A DNA stretch of 64,000 nucleotides, taken from the NCBI GenBank assembly GCA_042408875.1, contig JBHOQS010000022.1, positions 248,001 to 312,000 of the forward strand, given 5' to 3'. Shown in pieces: positions 39,971-48,080 of the stretch (positions are counted from its first letter, which is position 1; every line of letters starts with the position of its first letter). Source of the stretch: JBHOQS01 sp042408875. GTDB lineage: Bacteria; Chloroflexota; UBA11872; JBHOQS01. Below the pieces are notes generated by a model that saw nothing but the letters and a program-made list of their open reading frames with translations, did no database searches and was not told the DNA's origin. Both the position numbers and the translations under genes were made by a program.

Positions 39971-41598
39971 TTGCCACTCCCCCGCAGGAGACCTCAACTC
40001 TCTGCCACAGTGCTGCGGCCGCGTCCGAGGAGCTATGTCCGAGCAGGCGTGACTGGCTCATCGTAGCCGGCCTGTTCGCGCTCGCGCTCGCCGTGCGTGT
40101 GCTGTTCGCCCTGGTGGTCGTCTTTCCGCCGCTGGACGATCCAGCGTACTACCTGCAAGTTGCACGCAATCTCTGCCGCGGCGAAGGCTTCCACATCGCC
40201 GTCATCTGGAGCCACCTCTATCCGTTCGCCAGCGTGGACCATCCCAGCGGGGAGCTCTGGATGCCGCTTGCCAGTATGGCGATATGCGGGAGCTGGCTCC
40301 TCTTCGGTGAGAGCTGGCGGGCCGCGCAGCTTCCCGGCATCGTAGCCGGTGCAGCGCTGCCGGGGCTTACCTACTTGCTGGGAGTGCGTGCTCTGGGCGG
40401 AGCACGGCCGCTCTCGCTTGCCGCTGGATTGTTCCTGGCAGGAAACGGCATGCTCGCCTACCAGTCTGCCGCGGGCGACAGTACATCGCTCTTTGCAGTG
40501 CTCGTCGCCGGGGCCGTGCTGCTCCTCGTTCCCCGACCGGCCGGCCGGGGTTGTCCTGCCGGGGGCGCGACAGCAAGCCCGGGGTTGCGAGAGGTAGCCC
40601 TCGCTGGAGCGTTGGCAGGACTCGCCTACCTGGCGCGCGCCCACGCCGTGGTGCTTGCCGGCTGCTGGGCGGCCGGCTGGCTCTGGCGGCGCAGCCGCGG
40701 CTATGCCGCGCTCGCCGAGGCCGTTGCCTTCCTGGGCGTGTTCGTCCTGGCGATCCTGCCGTGGAGCGCGCGCAACCTGCTGGTCTTCGGGAGCTGGACG
40801 CCGCCGCTAGCCGCGATGGGGCCGTTCCTGGTCCACACGGACGGGTATCTCGCGCTGCCTCCGGCGCCTGGCCCGATGACCGTCCTCGAGCATCTGGAGG
40901 AGGCGTTGGTGGTGCGTCTTGAGGCTGCCCGGGTGGGCCTGCGCAGCGTGCTTGACCTCCTGGTTTTCCCGCTTGCACTGCCGGCCCTTGTGGGTGCCCT
41001 TACCCTGGCGTGGCGCTACGCGGCCTTGCGTCTGGCAGTGTTGTACGCTGCCCTCTTGTATCTGGCCGCGGTGCTGCTGACCCCTGTACCGTCTCTTTTC
41101 GGCACCTACTATCATTCGGCCGGAAGCAGCGTGCCGGTCCTCGCGTTGGGGTATGCGCAGGCGGTGCACTGGCTGGCGGACCGTGCTGGAAAGCTGCTCC
41201 GCTGGCCTCGCCCGCCCTTCTGGCCATTCTGGGCCGGGGTATTAGCGCTGGCGCTGGTCCAGAGCGGTGTGGCCTGGGCAGCCGTCGGGACGCGCCACCG
41301 GGCGGAAGCTGCACAGTTCGCTGCCATCCGCGAGTGGTTGGCTACCCGACCGGATGCTTCTGCCGGCACGATCATGACCACTCAGCCAGCGACGCTTCAC
41401 TATCTGACTGGCCGGCCGGCAGTGGCCCTGCCCGCGCGTGAGCCCCCGGAGCGCGTTGCCGAGACAATGCGCCGCTACGGTGCACGCTACTTGGTCGTGA
41501 CGGAGCCAGCAGGCCACTATCCGCAGGCAGCTCGAACCGCCGCGCAGTTCGAGCCCGTCTGGCGCGATGGCGCGACCGAGGTGTTCGGACTGCGTTAG
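39967..41598 (+). CDS. Polytopic membrane protein, GT-C glycosyltransferase-like (4 of 4)
   Basis: This 543-residue membrane protein has first helix IVAGLFALALAVRVLFALVV and exoplasmic loop PPLDDPAYYLQVARNLCRGEGF, with the same DD/ARN motif as gene 1. A further WSHLYPFASVDHPSGELWMPLAS loop corresponds to the HY..HPAGLPQPSNAYWMPLAS loop of gene 3. The C-terminal part (LATRPDASAGTIMTTQPATL, YLVVTEPAGHY) is soluble. It overlaps the upstream stop by four bases (ATGA). The four genes would be made together, perhaps as successive sugar-adding steps in one surface glycan. Confidence 0.7.
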   Translation: MIATPPQETSTLCHSAAAASEELCPSRRDWLIVAGLFALALAVRVLFALVVVFPPLDDPAYYLQVARNLCRGEGFHIAVIWSHLYPFASVDHPSGELWMPLASMAICGSWLLFGESWRAAQLPGIVAGAALPGLTYLLGVRALGGARPLSLAAGLFLAGNGMLAYQSAAGDSTSLFAVLVAGAVLLLVPRPAGRGCPAGGATASPGLREVALAGALAGLAYLARAHAVVLAGCWAAGWLWRRSRGYAALAEAVAFLGVFVLAILPWSARNLLVFGSWTPPLAAMGPFLVHTDGYLALPPAPGPMTVLEHLEEALVVRLEAARVGLRSVLDLLVFPLALPALVGALTLAWRYAALRLAVLYAALLYLAAVLLTPVPSLFGTYYHSAGSSVPVLALGYAQAVHWLADRAGKLLRWPRPPFWPFWAGVLALALVQSGVAWAAVGTRHRAEAAQFAAIREWLATRPDASAGTIMTTQPATLHYLTGRPAVALPAREPPERVAETMRRYGARYLVVTEPAGHYPQAARTAAQFEPVWRDGATEVFGLR

Positions 41599-41627
41599 CG
41601 GCGGCAGCACGGCAGCCGGCTGCGCAG

Positions 41628-42767
41628 CTAGTCACATGGCGCCGGAGCTCTCTGTTCGCCCATCCCGTAGCTTGCCGCCAGCAGCGAGAAATCGACGATC
41701 GTGACTGCGCCCGAGCGGTCGAAGTCTGCTCCGGCTCCTGGTGTTGGCACCCGCCGGTCAAACCACTGGAGCAGGATGTCGGCGTCCCCGCTTGTGGTGC
41801 CGGAGCCAGCCCCATCCACATCGCCATCACCGTCGGCATCGCCCTCGCGCAGACAGCCGAACTCGACCTGGACGGTGCTCTCGGCCGGCACAGTCACCCC
41901 GCTTGCTCGCACAGGCAGGGCAGCCGAGACACCGGATCGCACAGCGCGTACCCGTACGTCGTAAGTGCCGGCCGCTGGTGCCTGCACGGTGAAGCTCCCG
42001 TCGGCGGCTGGTTGGGTGACCACGGTGGCAAGGGGCGTTGCAGGGGGAGGCACGCCCGCCGCGACAAACTCGACTGCGACCGGCCCGGCCGCGGTCGGGC
42101 CGGCTTGAAACCGCACGCGACCGGCCAAGCGCGGAGTGCCGGCCACGCGGTAGCGCCCGTCCTGGACCGTCACCACCACCGGTGTCCCCGCACGATAGGC
42201 GGAGGTAACCCGGCCGGACTCCACATCACGGTCGAACGCGAGCGGCACATACGTGCTTCCTGTCTCACGGCGGCCCCGCACGTACAGCCGAGCGATCAGG
42301 AAGCTGCCGCGTTGCCCGACGCTCCCGGGCCCGAGCGCGAGATCAACGCGCCCCGCCTGGCCGTCCACCTGATTGCGCGTGACCGTCCCGAAGGCAGTGG
42401 TCAGCACCTCGACCGCCGGGCGTCCCTGTGCGTCGGTGACCTCGAACGTGTCGGCCGGGAAGCTCAGGTACACACGCAGTTCGTCGATGAAGAGCGAGGA
42501 GGACACTGCATCGACCCACAGATCCACGGCACAGACTGAGCTGGCGCTGACGTCGGCCAGGGCGGGCGCCAGCCTAAACACAACGCTCGTGACCGACGCT
42601 ACAACCGTGGGGGTAGGCACGGTGGGCTTGCCGCAGGTGGTGGTATCTGCACGTGCCGCGTGGTGGGGTGGTGCCGGCAGCGCCAGAAGTGCCAGGAGCA
42701 CCAGGAACAGGCTCGAGACCACGCGCGGGCCGGGTCGGGGCAGGGCCTTGAGCGAAGCCGGTTGCAC
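41628..42767 (-). CDS. Secreted protein with cohesin-like and dockerin-like domains
   Basis: This 379-residue protein has a Sec signal peptide (VVSSLFLVLLALLALPAPP) and an extracellular beta-sandwich (about 55-205) resembling cohesin or related adhesion folds. A second beta domain (about 210-310, AGTYDVRVRAVRSG) is of the carboxypeptidase-regulatory type. The C-terminal calcium-binding dockerin-like repeat pair is GDADGDGDVDG... and ADFDRSGAVTIVDFSLLAASYG. Dockerins bind cohesins on scaffolds, so it could form part of a surface complex. The GTG at 42767 has GGAGGG 5-6 nt upstream. No partner is seen nearby. Confidence 0.72.
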   Translation of the reverse strand: MQPASLKALPRPGPRVVSSLFLVLLALLALPAPPHHAARADTTTCGKPTVPTPTVVASVTSVVFRLAPALADVSASSVCAVDLWVDAVSSSLFIDELRVYLSFPADTFEVTDAQGRPAVEVLTTAFGTVTRNQVDGQAGRVDLALGPGSVGQRGSFLIARLYVRGRRETGSTYVPLAFDRDVESGRVTSAYRAGTPVVVTVQDGRYRVAGTPRLAGRVRFQAGPTAAGPVAVEFVAAGVPPPATPLATVVTQPAADGSFTVQAPAAGTYDVRVRAVRSGVSAALPVRASGVTVPAESTVQVEFGCLREGDADGDGDVDGAGSGTTSGDADILLQWFDRRVPTPGAGADFDRSGAVTIVDFSLLAASYGMGEQRAPAPCD

Positions 42768-42886
42768 CGTTTCCCTCCAGAAGCATGTGCCGGCTGTGCA
42801 GCCTCGAGGTGACTGTATGCGCGACCGAGGAGCCGGGCAAGTGCCAGGAATGGCCTGCGATAGCCTGTTGTGCTACTGCCACTGCT

Positions 42887-42916
42887 TTGCCAGGCGCCCG
42901 GCGCACGGGCTACAAT
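42887..42916 (+). promoter_or_regulatory. Promoter of the small protein-lipB operon
   Basis: TTGCCA (42887-42892) and TACAAT (42911-42916) are spaced 18 bp, placing transcription start about 75 bp before the first gene. Confidence 0.45.
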
Positions 42917-42994
42917 CACAGCGGTTGAGCAGGTGCACCAGCTGGTGCCCAGTGCCTGTGTGGGGGAACAGGCGACGAGGAAGGGACGGGAACC

Positions 42995-43282
42995 ATGGCG
43001 GTCATTAAAGGCCCGTGTCGGATTGTCCGTGCCGCAGACGGTGTCGTGCTCGGCGAGGCAATCTGCTATCTGCACGCGCCGTCTGGTGAGGCGGACGTCC
43101 AAGGCGGCACGGCCACGAACTTCGTCTGGCACGAGCCGCCACCCGAGGGGGATCAGGACCTGCCGGTACGTCTGGAGCTGGACGGCGGCCGCGTCTTCGC
43201 GCTCCACCTGGTTCGGCGGGTGTTTTCTGGTTGCGGGCCGGAGATCGTACGCTTCCGCGCTCCAGCGCGGCAGAGCGCCTGA
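42995..43282 (+). CDS. Small hypothetical protein upstream of lipB
   Basis: This 95-residue, mostly beta protein without signal or membrane segment is not recognised. It opens MAVIKGPCRIVRAADGVVLG and carries LPVRLELDGGRVFALHLVRR near the end; two Cys residues (C8 and one late in FSGCGPE) are present. GGAAGG-like sequence precedes the ATG. One base separates its stop from the lipB start, so the two are co-translated and it may serve lipoate metabolism, but this is only context. Confidence 0.65.
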   Translation: MAVIKGPCRIVRAADGVVLGEAICYLHAPSGEADVQGGTATNFVWHEPPPEGDQDLPVRLELDGGRVFALHLVRRVFSGCGPEIVRFRAPARQSA

Positions 43283-43283
43283 G

Positions 43284-44063
43284 ATGCCCCACGGCGACGT
43301 GTTACGTCTGGACCTGGGCCGTGTGCCGTACCGGCCAGTCTGGGCCTTCCAGCAGGCGCTGGCGGCGGCTGTAGCGGCCGGCAGCGGGCCGGAAGCCCTC
43401 CTGCTTCTCGAGCATGAGCACGTCTATACCTTCGGGCGCGGTGGCGACTTGGCGCACCTGCTGGCGTCGCCTGAGGCGCTGGGCGCTCTGGGCGCTGAGG
43501 TCGTCCTCTCCGACCGGGGTGGCGATGCCACCTACCACGGCCCTGGCCAGATCGTAGGCTACCTGATCCTCTCTCTGCGCCGTCGCGGCATCGATGCCCA
43601 CTGTTTCGTACGGGGCGTGGAGGAGATCGTGCTGCGCGCGCTGGCTGGCTGGGGGATCGCTGGTGAGCGTATCGCCGGGCTGCCAGGCATCTGGGTAGGG
43701 CTGCGCAAGATCGCAGCTATCGGCATTCGGGTCAGCCGCGGGGTCTCCTACCACGGTTTTGCCCTCAACATCAACACTGATCTCTCGTACTTCGAGCACA
43801 TCGTGCCGTGCGGCATCCAGGGCCGCGGGGTCACCTCCATGGCCCATGAGCTCGGCCAGACGGTGCCTCTGGGAGCGGTGCGCGATGCGCTAGCCGCGGC
43901 CTGCGCTGCCGTGTTCGAGGTCCCCGTCCGGCAGCCAACACTTGCCGAGCTCGCCCGGCTCCAGGAGCTCGGGCTTGCCCCACACTGGCTGCTTGCTTCA
44001 GCCGGCGCAGACGGGCACCACATTGACGTTGCCGCTGTTCCTGGGAAGCCCTACCTACCGTAG
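43284..44063 (+). CDS. lipB: Octanoyl-(acyl-carrier-protein):protein N-octanoyltransferase
   Basis: This 259-residue enzyme moves octanoate from acyl carrier protein to lipoyl domains, the first step of endogenous lipoate synthesis. The signature RGGDATYHGPGQIVGY is at about 78-93. The catalytic Cys176 lies in IVPCGIQGRGVTS and Lys142 in LRKIAAIGIRVSRGVSYHG. The ATG at 43284 follows the previous stop by one base, and the protein begins at the family's usual place. LipA is not in the window. It converges with the isomerase gene 25 bp away. Confidence 0.93.
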   Translation: MPHGDVLRLDLGRVPYRPVWAFQQALAAAVAAGSGPEALLLLEHEHVYTFGRGGDLAHLLASPEALGALGAEVVLSDRGGDATYHGPGQIVGYLILSLRRRGIDAHCFVRGVEEIVLRALAGWGIAGERIAGLPGIWVGLRKIAAIGIRVSRGVSYHGFALNINTDLSYFEHIVPCGIQGRGVTSMAHELGQTVPLGAVRDALAAACAAVFEVPVRQPTLAELARLQELGLAPHWLLASAGADGHHIDVAAVPGKPYLP

Positions 44064-44088
44064 TACCGTAGGGGGGCGCCGCGGCGTG

Positions 44089-46041
44089 CTATTCAGCCCT
44101 GCTCGAGGGCCTTCGTTCGGCCAGGTGGGTAGTGTCGGCGAAGAAGCGGCGTAGCGCGGCCAGCGCCGCTGCCGAGGCGTCCGGCAGGGTGAGCATCAGC
44201 ACCCAGCGCCCGGCGTCCTCCATCGCCTGCCAGGTACCGCGGGCCTGGGCGAGCAGGAACTTGTCGCTGTAGCGGCCGGCCAGCACTGGCTCGTGGCGTC
44301 GCGCCACCAGGCGAAGGCTCACCAGCTCTGGCGGGCCGTCGGTCTCGCTCTGCTCCGTCGAGTGGTAGTCGCTCGGTCCAGTGCGCACCTTCGCCGGTAG
44401 TCCGAGCGCGCCGTTCGCCAGGCGGCGCCGTGCCTCATCGAGGACGGCACCTGCTTCCGGCGAGAGCTCGCCGTTGTATGTGAAGTCGAGGTAGCCCAGC
44501 CACCCTTGCTGCTGTGCTGTGCGCAAGATCGCTGCGTAGACGGCCGCAGCGTTGTCCACCGAACCCTCGAGCTGCTGCACAGCCTGGCGGATCTCTGTTT
44601 CAGAGAGCAGGCCGCGCTCAGGCAGCGAGGAGTAATAGAGCGTCAGGCCGTCATATCGAGCCTGGTACGGTGTGCGCTCTGGAAAGGGCACGTCGCCGGG
44701 CGCCTCGCGCAGGTCGCGGGCGTATTTCTTGTACGCCTCGACAGCAGGCTGACCGGCGAAGACGATATTCTGAAGATAGCCGTAGGTCGCAACTGTGAGC
44801 TTGAAGCCCAGGAACAGCCCGGCCAGCTCCCCCAGACCAGCCGGCAGGGGCATACTGTTCACCACGAGCGCAGCGGCCTCAGGCACGCAGAGCTCCAGTG
44901 CCGCCCGGCCGGGCGGTGCCTCCGGGCCGGTAGCTGCCCCGGCGCGCAGCTTCAGAAACAATACCTCGTCGCCGAACCGGCCCAGCGCGCCAGGGTCCTG
45001 ATCATAAAAAACTAAGAAGCCCTTGCCGCCCTTCCCCAGGCTCTCCTCGACGAGCTGCTCCAGCCAGGGAGCAAAGCCCCGCCAGCCCTGCGGCAGGAGC
45101 AGGACGAGCTTGCTAGCTCGGCGCGGCTGGGTCCGCGCCGCGATATATGCGCCCAGGCGCACGAACGGGTCCTCCCGTGTGAGGGCGCGGCGTTCGCTGT
45201 CGGAGAGCATAGGCGAAAGACGGTAGAGCGCCTGCCCGCGCTCTAGGAGCGTCCGCAGGAGTGCTCCATCCGGGACATAGGAGGGGTTGCGGGCAAGGGC
45301 CTGGGCCAGCAGCATCAAGGCAACCGGCCGCAGGAACACCCGCGTGGCTGGAGCGCTCATCCGCCCCGGCGTATGATTCGCTCCGTCGAGCTGGATCGGC
45401 ACCATGGGCGCCCCGCGCGGCCGCGCGAACTGGTCCAGGTACGAGCCCGGCAGCGTCATCACCTGGATATGGCGGCTGCGATCAGCGATGCCATGCTCTT
45501 CGAGCAGGCCATCAAACCACTCCAGATGTGTGATCGGCTCCTCGCTGGTCATGCCCATGCTGACGCCGATCATCATGGTGACATCCAGGAGGCGGCGCAT
45601 CGCACGAGCTGAGGGCAGCTCATCGGCCGCAAGCCCCTCAGCCCGTGCGATCTCGCGGAGCACCCTGTTGAGCGAGGCAGGATCGGTACTGTCCAGGGGG
45701 TGGATGCTCATCTCAGGCTGGTCGAGGTAGCCCATCCGCTTAAGCGTGTAGACCGTCTGCACCGAGCCACCCATCCCAGACCAGAGCACGCGCCGGATCC
45801 CTTGCCGCACAATTGCCGCAGCTTCCTGCTCAGCCGCGCGTAACCACTCCGGGTGGGCGAGCGCCTTCTCTACACCGTCCACCCAATCGAGCTTGACATC
45901 ACTCCCCTCGGTGGCGAGCTCGGCCATGCGCCCTTCCCGGCGCAGCAACTGCCCCAGCGCATCCTCGGCTGCGAGCTGCTCGACCAGCGCATCGACACCT
46001 GTATCTTCCGCCCCCGATAGCGTAATCCGCTCCGTCTCCAT
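44089..46041 (-). CDS. Glucose-6-phosphate isomerase-like SIS protein
   Basis: This 650-residue protein resembles the isomerase part of the bifunctional transaldolase/glucose-6-phosphate isomerases found in several bacteria. The SIS-type phosphosugar loop reads VLWSGMGGSVQTVYTLKRMGY, and the late GQPAVEAYKKYARDL matches the PGI NPFDQPGVEAYK region with its active Lys. No transaldolase domain is fused, and the protein is longer than standalone PGI (about 550), with an N-terminal helical extension and an extra C-terminal domain. The activity is thus probable, not certain. It lies 51 bp after pspA and may share its transcript. GGGAGG precedes the ATG. Confidence 0.7.
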   Translation of the reverse strand: METERITLSGAEDTGVDALVEQLAAEDALGQLLRREGRMAELATEGSDVKLDWVDGVEKALAHPEWLRAAEQEAAAIVRQGIRRVLWSGMGGSVQTVYTLKRMGYLDQPEMSIHPLDSTDPASLNRVLREIARAEGLAADELPSARAMRRLLDVTMMIGVSMGMTSEEPITHLEWFDGLLEEHGIADRSRHIQVMTLPGSYLDQFARPRGAPMVPIQLDGANHTPGRMSAPATRVFLRPVALMLLAQALARNPSYVPDGALLRTLLERGQALYRLSPMLSDSERRALTREDPFVRLGAYIAARTQPRRASKLVLLLPQGWRGFAPWLEQLVEESLGKGGKGFLVFYDQDPGALGRFGDEVLFLKLRAGAATGPEAPPGRAALELCVPEAAALVVNSMPLPAGLGELAGLFLGFKLTVATYGYLQNIVFAGQPAVEAYKKYARDLREAPGDVPFPERTPYQARYDGLTLYYSSLPERGLLSETEIRQAVQQLEGSVDNAAAVYAAILRTAQQQGWLGYLDFTYNGELSPEAGAVLDEARRRLANGALGLPAKVRTGPSDYHSTEQSETDGPPELVSLRLVARRHEPVLAGRYSDKFLLAQARGTWQAMEDAGRWVLMLTLPDASAAALAALRRFFADTTHLAERRPSSRAE

Positions 46042-46092
46042 GGACCTCCCTCTCAGGTAAGCTGCTCGGGTCGCCGCCTGGCGTCCTTGCTG

Positions 46093-46755
46093 CTACGCCT
46101 TGCCCATCTTTTGCTTGAGCTGCTGGAGTTCGTCTTCCAGCGTATCGTCTCGCTCAAGTGCGGCGAACTGCTCCTCCAACGAAGTCTTGGCCAGCTCAGC
46201 CTGCGCTGCGGCGCGCGCCTCCTCATACCGGATCTTTTCCTCCATGCGTGCCAGCTCGCTTGACGGGTCGATCGTGCTCATCGTTCGAGCGACCTCGCCG
46301 ACCTTGGCCTGCGCCCGCGCAGTCTTGTGGCGTGCCACCAGGACATCACGCTGGCGCACCGTAGCCTCGTACTTGGCCTCCAGCGCCTGGAGATCGGCCT
46401 TCAGCTTCGCCACGACCTCGCGCTGCGCGGCGAGCTGCTGCTCATAGACCTGGGCGTTACTTAAGTAGTCATTCTTGCGGCGCAGCGCCTCGCGCGCCAG
46501 ATCATCGCGCCCCTTCTCGACAGCGAGCTCGGCCTTCTGCTGCCACTCCTGCGCCAGCTCGCGTGCGCGTTGCAGGTTGCCTTCGATGATCTTCTCCTCT
46601 GCGATGGTACTCAGCACCTGCGCTTTCGCCTCTCGGATGGCCTCGGCCATATCACGAATGATCTGGTCGAGCATCTTCTCCGGGTCTTCAGCGCGATCGA
46701 GCAGGTCGTTGATATTCGCCCGGATCAGCGTCCCGATACGATCGAGAATACCCAC
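46093..46755 (-). CDS. pspA: Phage shock protein A (PspA/IM30 family)
   Basis: This 220-residue helical ESCRT-III-like protein coats and repairs stressed cytoplasmic membranes. The amphipathic N-terminus MGILDRIGTLIRANINDLLD is typical, followed by EDPEKMLDQIIRDMAEAIREAK and long coiled-coil helices to the acidic end DTLEDELQQLKQ. The GTG at 46755 (read as Met) has AAAGGAGG about 9 nt upstream; the frame upstream to 46794 is leader. A DUF350, a DUF4178 and a lipoprotein gene lie upstream on the same strand. An AT-rich stretch (46770-46830) precedes it, so it may have its own promoter. Confidence 0.93.
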   Translation of the reverse strand: MGILDRIGTLIRANINDLLDRAEDPEKMLDQIIRDMAEAIREAKAQVLSTIAEEKIIEGNLQRARELAQEWQQKAELAVEKGRDDLAREALRRKNDYLSNAQVYEQQLAAQREVVAKLKADLQALEAKYEATVRQRDVLVARHKTARAQAKVGEVARTMSTIDPSSELARMEEKIRYEEARAAAQAELAKTSLEEQFAALERDDTLEDELQQLKQKMGKA

Positions 46756-46982
46756 GGTCCTTCCCTCCTTTAATTTTTCCAATAATTCTTCCAATCTTCA
46801 ACATTATTTTTATTTTTTACTATTAACCTACAGTTGGCACACCTACGTGAGTGCGCCTCCTCGCGCTTCCTCGATTACTCGGTTCGTACACGGTTACTCC
46901 TGCTTCGTCGTCGCTTACGCTGTATCTATCATACATTTATTGCCAGGCCCCCGTCTGGCGCTCGCCCTCGCCGGACCGCGCG

Positions 46983-47201
46983 TCAGTGCGTGACTACCAT
47001 CCCGACGACGAAGGCGATCGCCAGGATAATGGCACCCGCCAGCGCGCCCGCGCCAGCGTTGTTCTCCTCGAAGATCTCCTGCATCAGCCGGTAGCGCCGG
47101 TTCAGCGCTTCGAACACGACGAAGACGAAGGCAAGCGACACAGCGCTCCAGACCACGGTATTCAGCAGCCCGATGGCAAAGCGCTGGAGCCACTCAACCA
47201 C
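46983..47201 (-). CDS. DUF350 family membrane protein
   Basis: This protein of about 72 residues has two hydrophobic segments (FAIGLLNTVVWSAVSLAFVFVVF and AGALAGAIILAIAFVVGMVV), separated by the charged IFEENNAGA loop typical of DUF350 repeats. GGAAGGAGG runs directly into the ATG at 47207, so the GTG at 47201 (6 nt from AGGAGG) is the better start. DUF350 proteins are recurrent partners of PspA and DUF4178 genes in bacterial gene clusters, consistent with a membrane-associated stress function. Confidence 0.72.
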   Translation of the reverse strand: MVEWLQRFAIGLLNTVVWSAVSLAFVFVVFEALNRRYRLMQEIFEENNAGAGALAGAIILAIAFVVGMVVTH

Positions 47202-47261
47202 GCGCATCCTCCTTCCCTGCGCTCGCCCCGCTGGGGCGAGTGCCCCAGCTCAAGACGGCCC

Positions 47262-48080
47262 TTACGCCCCGAATAGCCCGGTGATGTCGGTCTCCTGCAA
47301 GCGGCGCCCGTACAACAACAGGATGTGCGTTGTCCAGATGCCCAGCAGTTCGCGGGTATCGGCCGCTCTGCCTCTCTCAGGCTCGTCGCCTCCAACCGCA
47401 TTCCCTGCAAACGCGTCCATCTCAACACGCGCGTCCATCTCGAAGTAGACGTTCTGGCCGGGGTCGCTGCTGATGTCAGCCCATACTTCTCGCTCTAGCG
47501 GCCTGCCGCGTACTGTTGCCGCGAACGTGCCTGTGCTGCGCACGACCCAGCGTGTGCCGTCGCGCTCGTAGACGACTGGCTCCGTCGCACTCCGCCCCTC
47601 GCGGACGCGTTGCTCAAACGTCTTGAGAACACCGCCACGCTCTGGATCGGCCACCAGCTCCTCGAACTCCGGGCTCCCTTGATAGCAGACCACACTGCGA
47701 TCGAAGATGCGGCGTCCTTCGCGGCCGATCTCCAGCACTGCACCGGTGTCGAGCAGCACCCACTGCCAGCGTGTCAGGCGCCCGTGGAGCTCCTCAGTGC
47801 AGTCCAGCACGTTTTCCACCAGGGCATGCTGCCCATCCCAGAATTCGATGGCATCCCCTGGCTGAAGCGTCTCCAAGGTAACCTGGCGCAGCGCCGGGCG
47901 TGAGCCAGCGTTCAGACTCGCCCGCACGAGGCGGCCCAGACGGCCGAGGATACCACCTCCCATTCCCATAGACTGCCTGCTCATCGACATCGCTGTACTG
48001 AAGAGTACACCTGCCAGGACGGCCAGGATCGCAAGCAGGATCAGTGCCCCGAGCACTACCCAGACCAGTGCACTCATCAT
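47262..48080 (-). CDS. DUF4178 family protein
   Basis: This 272-residue protein has one N-terminal membrane helix (ALVWVVLGALILLAILAVLAGVL) and a soluble beta-rich region. LQPGDAIEFWDGQHALVENV...WQWVLLDTGAVLEIG matches the DUF4178 pattern, and a second half with WVVRSTGTFAATVRGR repeats similar strands. Function unknown; the family often neighbours PspA, DUF350 and polyamine-type enzymes. The start ATG overlaps the upstream TGA (ATGATGA), so translation is coupled to the lipoprotein gene. Downstream is the DUF350 gene. Confidence 0.72.
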   Translation of the reverse strand: MMSALVWVVLGALILLAILAVLAGVLFSTAMSMSRQSMGMGGGILGRLGRLVRASLNAGSRPALRQVTLETLQPGDAIEFWDGQHALVENVLDCTEELHGRLTRWQWVLLDTGAVLEIGREGRRIFDRSVVCYQGSPEFEELVADPERGGVLKTFEQRVREGRSATEPVVYERDGTRWVVRSTGTFAATVRGRPLEREVWADISSDPGQNVYFEMDARVEMDAFAGNAVGGDEPERGRAADTRELLGIWTTHILLLYGRRLQETDITGLFGA

